In this document: positions 35,007-41,878 of the stretch, in pieces
Layout of the letters: each line of letters begins with the position of its first letter
Numbering within the stretch: the first letter of the stretch is position 1
Assembly: GCA_040382935.1 (NCBI GenBank)
Contig: JBEIEP010000006.1
Span: forward strand, 1 to 64,000
Reading direction: 5' to 3'
Length of the DNA: 64,000 nt
Origin: JALQUL01 sp040382935
GTDB taxonomy: Bacteria > Pseudomonadota > Gammaproteobacteria > Burkholderiales > Burkholderiaceae_C
Notes under the pieces: generated by a model
The model's input: only the letters and a program-made list of their open reading frames with translations
Told to the model about the DNA's origin: nothing
Database searches by the model: none
Program-made: the position numbers and the translations under genes

Positions 35007-37339
35007 CGGCCGCCCGGTTTGCGCTTGCCAGGAACGGCAGTGCGCGGGGCAGCAGCCAAACCCGGTTGCGGTGGCAACCCAGTAAAACGGGTGAGTACAG
35101 TGCCCTTGGTGGGGGCAAGGCCCGCGGCTTTCACACGGGCCGCTGGCGTGGAGTTGGAGCGCCGTGCACTGGTATAGCCCCCGTTAGTCAAGGGCTGGTA
35201 GCGCGGGATCAAGTGGTGTTTGCCGTTGCCAATCAGGTCATCGCGCCCCATGGTCTTCAAGGCCTCGCGCAGCAAGGGCCAATTGTTGGGGTCGTGGTAG
35301 CGCAAAAACGCCTTGTGCAAGCGCCTGCGTTTGTCGCCTTTCACAATGTCCACCGATTCGCTGCTGCGGCCTACGCGCCTCAAGGGGTTTTTGCCCGTGT
35401 GGTACATGGCGGTGGCCGTTGCCATAGGTGAGGGGTAAAAGCTTTGTACTTGGTCGGCGCGGAACCCGTTTTTCTTTAACCACACGGCTAAATTCAACAT
35501 GTCCTGGTCGCTGGTGCCGGGGTGAGCCGCGATGAAATACGGAATCAGAAACTGCTCTTTACCGGCCTCTTTGCTAAAGCGATCAAACAGGGCTTTGAAT
35601 TTGTCGTAAGTGCCTATGCCCGGCTTCATCATTTTGGACAGCGGGCCACCTTCTGTGTGCTCAGGGGCAATTTTGAGGTAGCCGCCCACGTGGTGGGTGA
35701 CCAACTCTTTCACGTACTCGGGCGACTGCACGGCCAGGTCGTAACGCAACCCTGAACCGATCAAGATTTTTTTGATGCCAGGCAGGGCCCGCGCACGCCG
35801 GTACAGACGGATCAAGGCGGAATGGTCGGTATTGAGGTTGGAACAAATGCCGGGGTACACGCAAGAGGGCTTGCGACAAACGGCTTCGATCTCTGGGCTT
35901 TTGCACCCAATGCGGTACATATTGGCGGTTGGGCCACCCAGGTCAGAAATCACCCCGGTAAAGCCCTTGACCTGGTCGCGGATAAGTTCCAACTCGCGTA
36001 TCACGGAATCCTCGGAGCGGCTTTGAATAACCCGCCCTTCGTGCTCGGTGATAGAACAAAAGGTACACCCGCCAAAACAACCGCGCATGATATTGACGCT
36101 GAAACGAATCATCTCCCAGGCCGGTATTTTGGTGGCGTGGTCGTGGCTACCGTTCTCATCGGCATACTGCGGATGAGGCGCACGGGCGTAGGGTAAATCG
36201 AACACCCCATCCATCTCCGCCGTAGACAGTGGGATGGGTGGCGGGTTGATCCAGACATCACGCGCCAGCGGCCCCTGCCCGTGGGCTTGTACCAGCGCGC
36301 GTGCATTGCCGGGGTTGGTTTCCAGGTGCAACACCCGGCTGGCGTGGGCATAAAGAACGGGGTCGCTTTGCACTTGTTCGCAACTGGGCAGGCGTATCAC
36401 GGTCAGCGCCCGATTAACGGCCAAGGCTCCTAATGCCCTTGCTGAGGGTACAAAGGTGAGTGGCTTTTCTTGGTCAGCACGCGCTGCACCTGGGGCGTCG
36501 GGGGACTCTTGGTTGCACGGCGCATCGGCGGCTTGGGTGCTTTCGTTAATGATTTGGTAGGGGCTGATGCGCTCATCCACCCGCCCGGGTAAATCCACTT
36601 CGGTCGAGTTGATTTCCATCCATCCCGGATTGGGCATATCGGCCGTGCGCACATAGGCGGTGCCGCGTATATCGGTGATCTGCGCGATGGGTTCTTTGGC
36701 CGCCAAGCGATGCGCCACTTCCACAATGGCGCGTTCGGCATTGCCGTACAGGGCCAGGTCACACCGCGAATCGAGCACGATGGAGCGGCGCACCTTGTCT
36801 TGCCAGTAGTCGTAATGGGCAATGCGCCGCAAAGAGGCCTCAATGCCGCCAATCACAATAGGCACGTCTTTGTAGGCCTCGCGGCAGCGCTGGCTGTAAA
36901 CAATGCACGCTCTATCAGGCCGCTTTCCGCCTACGTTACCGGGGGTATAGGCGTCGTCACTGCGGATTTTTCGATCGGCCGTGTAACGGTTGATCATGGA
37001 ATCCATGTTGCCCGAGGTCACGCCAAAAAACAGATTGGGCTTGCCCAGCCCCTTGAACGGCTGGGCACTGTTCCAGTCGGGCTGCGCGATGATGCCCACC
37101 CTAAAGCCCTGGCTCTCTAGCAAGCGCCCAATGATGGCCATGCCAAAGCTGGGGTGATCGACGTAGGCATCGCCGGTGACCAACACCACGTCGCAACTGT
37201 CCCAACCCAGAGCCGCCATTTCTTCGCGGGTGGTGGGCAAAAACGGCGCTGCGCCGAACCGACTGGCCCAGTACTTTTTGTAGCTGGAAAGCGGTTTGGC
37301 CAGGCGAGGGAACTGGGATACGTCTTGTGGAGGGTTCAT
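35003..37339 (-). CDS. YgiQ family radical SAM protein
   Basis: A large radical SAM protein of 778 residues of the YgiQ (UPF0313) family, function unknown. The N-terminal B12-binding-like region includes DVVLVTGDAYVDHPSFGMAI. The cluster motif C-x3-C-x2-C lies in GCFGGCTFCSITEHEGR near residue 418. LRYDLAVQSPEYVKELVTHH and KIAPEHTEGGPLSKMMKPG follow. The C-terminal 60 residues are basic and Pro-rich. The frame is open 41 codons further upstream, but ATG 37339 gives the family N-terminus. Confidence 0.9.
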   Translation of the reverse strand: MNPPQDVSQFPRLAKPLSSYKKYWASRFGAAPFLPTTREEMAALGWDSCDVVLVTGDAYVDHPSFGMAIIGRLLESQGFRVGIIAQPDWNSAQPFKGLGKPNLFFGVTSGNMDSMINRYTADRKIRSDDAYTPGNVGGKRPDRACIVYSQRCREAYKDVPIVIGGIEASLRRIAHYDYWQDKVRRSIVLDSRCDLALYGNAERAIVEVAHRLAAKEPIAQITDIRGTAYVRTADMPNPGWMEINSTEVDLPGRVDERISPYQIINESTQAADAPCNQESPDAPGAARADQEKPLTFVPSARALGALAVNRALTVIRLPSCEQVQSDPVLYAHASRVLHLETNPGNARALVQAHGQGPLARDVWINPPPIPLSTAEMDGVFDLPYARAPHPQYADENGSHDHATKIPAWEMIRFSVNIMRGCFGGCTFCSITEHEGRVIQSRSEDSVIRELELIRDQVKGFTGVISDLGGPTANMYRIGCKSPEIEAVCRKPSCVYPGICSNLNTDHSALIRLYRRARALPGIKKILIGSGLRYDLAVQSPEYVKELVTHHVGGYLKIAPEHTEGGPLSKMMKPGIGTYDKFKALFDRFSKEAGKEQFLIPYFIAAHPGTSDQDMLNLAVWLKKNGFRADQVQSFYPSPMATATAMYHTGKNPLRRVGRSSESVDIVKGDKRRRLHKAFLRYHDPNNWPLLREALKTMGRDDLIGNGKHHLIPRYQPLTNGGYTSARRSNSTPAARVKAAGLAPTKGTVLTRFTGLPPQPGLAAAPRTAVPGKRKPGGR

Positions 37340-37454
37340 AGCAGGCGTCCCAACGATGGGGGCCAACGGCAATTGCAAAAAAGGTTTGGCCCATAAAGGG
37401 CGGTCGGGCCCTGAGTGTAGCCGCGATGAAGAAAGAAGGCGCGATAATCCCTTC

Positions 37455-38063
37455 ATGACCACAGGCCAATCATCGCCCCCATCCCCGTCACTGGCCCCTG
37501 TGTCCGCCCCACTGGCGCGACCTGCCTCTTTGATGGACTTGTTTGTCTCGTTTACTTGGTTGGCGCTGCAAGGATTTGGCGGCGTTCTGGCCGTGGTTCA
37601 ACGTGAACTGGTTGAAAAAAAGCGGTGGCTGACGCTGGAGCAGTTTGTAGAGGAATGGGCCATCGCACAAATCATGCCCGGCCCCAACGTGGTGAACCTG
37701 GCCCTGATGCTGGGGCACCGGTATTTCGGCTTCAAAGGCGCAATGGTTGCATTGGCCGGTATGCTGACCGCTCCACTGGTCGTGGCACTGGCCTTGGCAA
37801 CAACTTACAGCCATTTTGGTGACAACCCGCAGGTGCAAGGGGCGCTGAGGGGAATGTCGGCGGTGGCAGCGGGATTGATCGTTGCCACTGGCCTAAAACT
37901 GATAGGGGCGCTGAAAAACAACCCCATGGGCCGGGTGTGGAGCACCTGTTTGGCCGCTGCCACCTTTGTTCTGGTCGCCTGGGTGCGGTTGCCCTTGGTG
38001 TACGTGATTTTGGTTTTGGGCAGTGCCGGGTGTTGGGTGTGTTACCGGAATTTGCCCAAATGA
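37455..38063 (+). CDS. chrA: Chromate transporter, N-terminal-half type subunit
   Basis: A 202-residue membrane protein of the short-chain CHR family. After a Ser/Pro-rich N-terminal 25 residues comes FVSFTWLALQGFGGVLAVVQ, then the signature EEWAIAQIMPGPNVVNLALM, and about five to six membrane segments. It stops in an ATGA overlap with a second CHR gene. Two half-length proteins together equal one full ChrA, and paired subunits export chromate in Bacillus. A chromate role here is inferred only from family. Confidence 0.87.
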   Translation: MTTGQSSPPSPSLAPVSAPLARPASLMDLFVSFTWLALQGFGGVLAVVQRELVEKKRWLTLEQFVEEWAIAQIMPGPNVVNLALMLGHRYFGFKGAMVALAGMLTAPLVVALALATTYSHFGDNPQVQGALRGMSAVAAGLIVATGLKLIGALKNNPMGRVWSTCLAAATFVLVAWVRLPLVYVILVLGSAGCWVCYRNLPK

Positions 38064-38632
38064 CCATCACCATGGATTGGAGCCAATGGCTGCAGTTGTT
38101 TTTGCAGTTTGCCCTGCTCTCTATGCTCTCGATTGGGGGGGCTATCGTCACGGCACCTGAAATGCACCGTTATTTGGTCATAGACCAACAGTGGCTGACC
38201 GAATCGCAATTTGGCGCGTCCATCGCCATTGCGCAGGCGGCGCCGGGTCCCAATGTGATGTTTGTGGCGTTGATGGGGTGGCAGGTGGGCCAAAACGCGG
38301 GCGGTTTGGGCGGCGCATGGATAGGCATGATGGCCACCATGCTGGGTATTTTGCTGCCCAGCACCACGGTTACTTATCTGGCCGCGAAATGGGGCCATGA
38401 CAACCGCGAACGGCGGTCGGTCAAGGCGTTTAAACAGGGGCTGGCACCGGTGGTGATTGCGCTTTTGGTTGCCACCGGTTGGATACTTTCAACGGGTCAT
38501 ACCGACTGGCGCACCGAATGGCCAAAATGGCTGCTCACGGTGTTTGCTGCCCTGCTGGTTTGGCGCACCAAAATACACCTGCTGTGGCTGTTGGGCTTGG
38601 GCGCTTCGCTGGGCGCCATCGGATGGGTTTAG
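38060..38632 (+). CDS. chrA: Chromate transporter, C-terminal-half type subunit
   Basis: A 190-residue membrane protein, partner of the preceding gene. LQFALLSMLSIGGAIVTAPE and the signature SIAIAQAAPGPNVMFVALMG mark the CHR family, with about six hydrophobic segments. ATG 38060 overlaps the stop of the first half by ATGA, so translation is coupled. The frame is open a further 41 codons upstream inside the first gene, but that part does not fit the family. Confidence 0.87.
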   Translation: MTITMDWSQWLQLFLQFALLSMLSIGGAIVTAPEMHRYLVIDQQWLTESQFGASIAIAQAAPGPNVMFVALMGWQVGQNAGGLGGAWIGMMATMLGILLPSTTVTYLAAKWGHDNRERRSVKAFKQGLAPVVIALLVATGWILSTGHTDWRTEWPKWLLTVFAALLVWRTKIHLLWLLGLGASLGAIGWV

Positions 38633-38642
38633 CGCCGTAGGT

Positions 38643-39005
38643 TTACCTGGGGTTTTCAAAAAACAGGTAATTGGTAGCGTAGTCGCTAATCTCAAAATAG
38701 ACTTTTTTCTCACCCGGGTCGGCCACCATGTTGAGGTTCTCGTCCAATACGCCGTAGCCGAATCGGTAGGGCCTGGGCCTGTTGTCATCGGTGCCCATGG
38801 CGGTGCTGATCTTGTCGATTTTTAAGAACCGCCGTACCACTTTGTCGCCCGCGTACACCTCTAGCACACCGTTGGTGCCCGTCCAGTTTTGAATATCACG
38901 GCTGATTTTGTTTTGCTGTTCTTGGGTACAGGCGGTCAAGCCGACCGCGAGCACAACGGCCAAGGGTAGGGAATAGATGGGCTTGGCAAATCCGAAAGCT
39001 TTCAT
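38643..39005 (-). CDS. Small predicted lipoprotein of unknown function
   Basis: A 120-residue protein with a basic start, a hydrophobic stretch (about 10-24) and the lipobox LTAC with Cys26, so it is a likely lipoprotein. The mature part, including TNGVLEVYAGDKVVRRFLKI and RPYRFGYGVLDENLN, looks like a small soluble domain I do not recognise. A good AGGAG site stands 8 bases before the ATG. It is probably transcribed alone, downstream of rlmB. Confidence 0.75.
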   Translation of the reverse strand: MKAFGFAKPIYSLPLAVVLAVGLTACTQEQQNKISRDIQNWTGTNGVLEVYAGDKVVRRFLKIDKISTAMGTDDNRPRPYRFGYGVLDENLNMVADPGEKKVYFEISDYATNYLFFENPR

Positions 39006-39072
39006 AGAGGCTCCTCAATCAAAAAAAGGTTGGGCAACGGTCTTACAAAACGAACCAACGCCGAGAACGTGG

Positions 39073-39870
39073 TTAGGGCTTTTTGGACCCTATCGCTACA
39101 GACGCCGCTCGCCGTTGCCTTACGGCTTCATAAAGGCAAACTGCGGCGGCCACCGACACGTTCAAACTCTCAACCGCGCCATTCATGGGAATGGTGACCA
39201 ACTGGTCGCAGGATTTGGCGGTTAACTGGCGCAAGCCCGTGCCTTCAGCGCCCAGCACCAGGGCAGTGGGGCCTACCAAATCCAACTCATACAGCGATTG
39301 GGTGGCCTTGTCGCTGGTGCCCACCACCCAAATGCCCCGCTCTTTGAGCTCGCCCAAGGTTCTGGCCAGGTTGGTGACCATGAAATAAGGCACCGTTTCA
39401 GCCGCACCACTGGCCACTTTGGCAACCGTAGCGTTCACACCTACCGCATGGTCTTTGGGGGCGATGACCGCTTGCGCGCCCGCCCCGTCGGCCGTGCGCA
39501 AACAGGCGCCCAGGTTGTGCGGGTCGGTCACACCGTCTAGCACCAACAACAAGGGCTGAGGCGCTGGTTCTGAACCCACCGATTCCGTGGCATCTTGCAA
39601 GCCATCTAGCAGTTCATCTAAGGTGGCCTGCTTGGTGTTTTGATCCACCCGCGCCACCACCCCCTGGTGCCCCATACTCCCAGCCAGGCCCGCCAGGCGT
39701 GCGCCATCGGCCTCTACCACCCGCACACCGGCCTCTTTGGCACGGTCCACAAACTGGCGCATACGGGCGTCACGGCGGGAGGGGTCGACGAACACCTCTA
39801 AAACCGAAGCGGGCGCGACCTTGATCCGAACACCTACGGCGTGAAAGCCGAAAATCATCTTTATTGACAT
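39073..39870 (-). CDS. rlmB: 23S rRNA (guanosine-2'-O)-methyltransferase RlmB
   Basis: A SpoU/TrmH-family enzyme of 265 residues that methylates the ribose of G2251 in 23S rRNA. The N-terminal substrate-binding domain begins FGFHAVGVRIKVAP. The knotted SAM domain carries DGVTDPHNLGACLRTADGAG, LVLGAEGTGLRQLT and IPMNGAVESLNVSVAAA. The frame is open 42 codons upstream, but that part overlaps the glycine riboswitch region on the other strand; ATG 39870 is the family start. Confidence 0.92.
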   Translation of the reverse strand: MSIKMIFGFHAVGVRIKVAPASVLEVFVDPSRRDARMRQFVDRAKEAGVRVVEADGARLAGLAGSMGHQGVVARVDQNTKQATLDELLDGLQDATESVGSEPAPQPLLLVLDGVTDPHNLGACLRTADGAGAQAVIAPKDHAVGVNATVAKVASGAAETVPYFMVTNLARTLGELKERGIWVVGTSDKATQSLYELDLVGPTALVLGAEGTGLRQLTAKSCDQLVTIPMNGAVESLNVSVAAAVCLYEAVRQRRAASVAIGSKKP

Positions 39871-39906
39871 AGTCCTATTATCGTTTGCAATGATTGGTGC
39901 ATTGGA

Positions 39907-39935
39907 TTGGTCAAAATGCAGACCTCTGATATAGT
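39907..39935 (+). promoter_or_regulatory. Predicted sigma-70 promoter of the gcv operon
   Basis: TTGGTC (39907-39912) and TATAGT (39930-39935) are separated by 17 bases. The start point expected from this, about 39942, coincides with the beginning of the first glycine aptamer, which supports the assignment. The promoter diverges from rlmB. Confidence 0.55.
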
Positions 39936-39940
39936 TATCA

Positions 39941-40053
39941 GGTTCAGGAGAGTGTTGGCAGCCGCCCAAGCGGCAAACCGACCACCGAAGGCGCAAAGTG
40001 GATGCACCGCGTGCGGCAAATCCATTGCAACGCTCAGGTAAAGTGGACTGACA
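39941..40053 (+). promoter_or_regulatory. Glycine riboswitch, first aptamer
   Basis: The first half of a tandem glycine riboswitch. The conserved blocks are in order: GGAGAG near the 5' end, ACCGAAGGCGCAAA in the middle, and CGCTCAGGTAAAGTGGAC near the 3' end. These match the consensus GGAGAG, CCGAAGGNGCAA and CTCTCAGGNAAAAGGAC. The variable hairpin lies between the second and third blocks. It is transcribed ahead of gcvT. Confidence 0.9.
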
Positions 40054-40077
40054 AACGATGCTGATTCAAGCACCGGC

Positions 40078-40180
40078 CTTTTTGGAGAGAGGCCGCCCCC
40101 GAGGCGGCCCACCGAAGGAGCAAACCCCGTAGTGTGCCTGTAGGCATTGGGGCGAATCTCTCAGGTAAAGGGGACATTAA
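40078..40180 (+). promoter_or_regulatory. Glycine riboswitch, second aptamer
   Basis: The second aptamer, about 25 bases after the first. It carries TTTGGAGAGAGG, CCACCGAAGGAGCAAACC and AATCTCTCAGGTAAAGGGGA in the right order. The tandem arrangement upstream of glycine cleavage genes is the classical form. It is followed by the expression-platform terminator. Confidence 0.92.
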
Positions 40181-40203
40181 GGGCACAAGCGAGGTGGACA
40201 TTC

Positions 40204-40235
40204 CAAACGGAGTTCCGCCGTTTGTTCCTTTTTTT
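40204..40235 (+). terminator. Riboswitch-controlled intrinsic terminator before gcvT
   Basis: CAAACGG (40204-40210) pairs with CCGTTTG (40218-40224) around a 7-base loop. The run of T at 40229-40235 follows after a short GTTCC. It lies just downstream of the second aptamer and 15 bases before gcvT. By family precedent glycine binding should prevent its formation and turn the operon on; the alternative pairing is not resolved here. Confidence 0.8.
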
Positions 40236-40249
40236 GATGCCATTCCTTC

Positions 40250-41428
40250 ATGTCTGAATCCACCAACCCCAGTAACGGCCTGCTGACCACCCCCCTTCAC
40301 GAATTGCACCTGGAACTGGGCGCCAAAATGGTGCCGTTTGCGGGCTACCAAATGGCGGTGCAATACCGCGCTGGCGTTTTACAGGAACACCTGCATACCC
40401 GCGCCGCAGCCGGTTTGTTTGATGTGTCGCATATGGGGCAGGTGCTGGTAACGGGTACAGGCGCTGGGGCCGCTTTGGAAACCATTATTCCCGTGGATGT
40501 GATGGGACTGGCCCCGCACCACCAGCGGTATGGCTTTTTGACCAATGAACAGGGTGGCCTGTTAGACGACTTAATGTTGGTTAACCGAGCAGGACCGCAG
40601 GGCCCCGAGTGGTTTGTGGTGGTTAACGGGGCCTGCAAAGCCAACGACTTGGCCCATATGCAGCGCACCATAGGCAACAAATGTGGTATCCAACATCTGA
40701 CAGACCACGCCTTGCTGGCCTTGCAAGGCCCACTGGCCGCCACGGCCCTGCAACGCCTGTGTGACGCGCCAACCCAGTTGCGCTTTATGCAGGGCGGATG
40801 GTTTGACGTGGACGGCATGCCCATTTACGTCACCCGTAGCGGCTACACGGGTGAAGATGGTTTCGAGATTTCGGTCCATTCCACTGATGCAATGCGCCTG
40901 GCCCGCGCCCTTCTGGCCCAACCGGAGGTGCTTCCTATTGGTTTGGGTGCGCGCAACTCGCTGCGCTTAGAGGCGGGTCTGTGTTTGTATGGCAACGATC
41001 TTGACGTCGAAACCAACCCAGTGAATGCCCGTTTGCAGTGGGCCATACAAAAAGTACGACGTGCGGGCGGCGCACGTGCCGGGGGATTTTTGGGCTCGCA
41101 GGCGGTTGATGCCGCATTTGATACCCTCGCCAATGCCGCTGCTGAAAACGCAGGCGATCAGGCCTCTACCAAGGTTAGGGTGGGGCTGGTGGGGCTAGAG
41201 CGCGTCCCGGTGCGTGAGCCCGCTGCCCTACTTAACGAAACCGGACAAGAGGTGGGTACCGTGTGCAGCGGCCTACTCTCTCCCGTGCTGGACAAACCCA
41301 TTGCCATGGCCTACGTTCCGTTGGCGTTGGCCCATGAAGGCCAAACCCTTTTTGCACGGGTACGCGACCGCTTGGTGCCCATGCAGGTCAGCACCCTGCC
41401 GTTTGTGCCGCATCGCTACCTGCGCTAG
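40250..41428 (+). CDS. gcvT: Aminomethyltransferase (glycine cleavage T-protein)
   Basis: A 392-residue folate-dependent enzyme that releases ammonia from the aminomethyl group carried on lipoyl-GcvH and passes the one-carbon unit to tetrahydrofolate. TTPLHELHLELGAKMVPFAG is the N-terminal signature. AAAGLFDVSHMGQVLVTG, VTRSGYTGEDGFEI and LGARNSLRLEAGLCLYGND line the folate site. The stretch at about 265-305 is Ala-rich and longer than usual. It is the first gene of gcvT-gcvH-gcvP under the glycine riboswitch. Confidence 0.96.
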   Translation: MSESTNPSNGLLTTPLHELHLELGAKMVPFAGYQMAVQYRAGVLQEHLHTRAAAGLFDVSHMGQVLVTGTGAGAALETIIPVDVMGLAPHHQRYGFLTNEQGGLLDDLMLVNRAGPQGPEWFVVVNGACKANDLAHMQRTIGNKCGIQHLTDHALLALQGPLAATALQRLCDAPTQLRFMQGGWFDVDGMPIYVTRSGYTGEDGFEISVHSTDAMRLARALLAQPEVLPIGLGARNSLRLEAGLCLYGNDLDVETNPVNARLQWAIQKVRRAGGARAGGFLGSQAVDAAFDTLANAAAENAGDQASTKVRVGLVGLERVPVREPAALLNETGQEVGTVCSGLLSPVLDKPIAMAYVPLALAHEGQTLFARVRDRLVPMQVSTLPFVPHRYLR

Positions 41429-41476
41429 GTACGCCAATGGCACGACACCATCAGTTTTTTTACAAAGGAGAATGAA

Positions 41477-41842
41477 ATGACACGTTACTTCACAGCAGAG
41501 CACGAATGGTTGGACGTAGACCAGGACATTGCCACCGTTGGCATTACCCATCATGCGCAAGACGCACTAGGCGACGTGGTGTTTGTAGACCTTCCTAAGG
41601 TGGGCAGCACCTTGGCGCAAGGCGCTGTGGCTGGCGTGGTGGAGTCGGTCAAAGCCGCTGCCGACGTGTATATGCCCGTATCCGGCGAGATCGTTGAGGT
41701 GAACGAAACCCTGCGCGCCGACCCCGCATTGGCCAACACCGACCCCCTGGATACGGGTTGGTTTTTTAAAGTGCGCCTGTCTGACGCTGGCCAACTGGCC
41801 CCGTTGATGTCTGAGGCTAGCTACCAAGCCAGTCTGAACTAA
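41477..41842 (+). CDS. gcvH: Glycine cleavage system H protein
   Basis: A 121-residue lipoyl carrier that shuttles the aminomethyl intermediate between GcvP, GcvT and the dihydrolipoamide dehydrogenase. K59 in VESVKAAADVY is the lipoylated lysine. The start YFTAEHEWLDVD and GITHHAQDALGDVVFVDLP are typical. A strong AAGGAG site lies 7 bases before the ATG. It is the second gene of the gcv operon. Confidence 0.97.
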   Translation: MTRYFTAEHEWLDVDQDIATVGITHHAQDALGDVVFVDLPKVGSTLAQGAVAGVVESVKAAADVYMPVSGEIVEVNETLRADPALANTDPLDTGWFFKVRLSDAGQLAPLMSEASYQASLN

Positions 41843-41878
41843 CGCCGCCCCCCCGGCCTTTGCAAGCGAAACCCTCAC

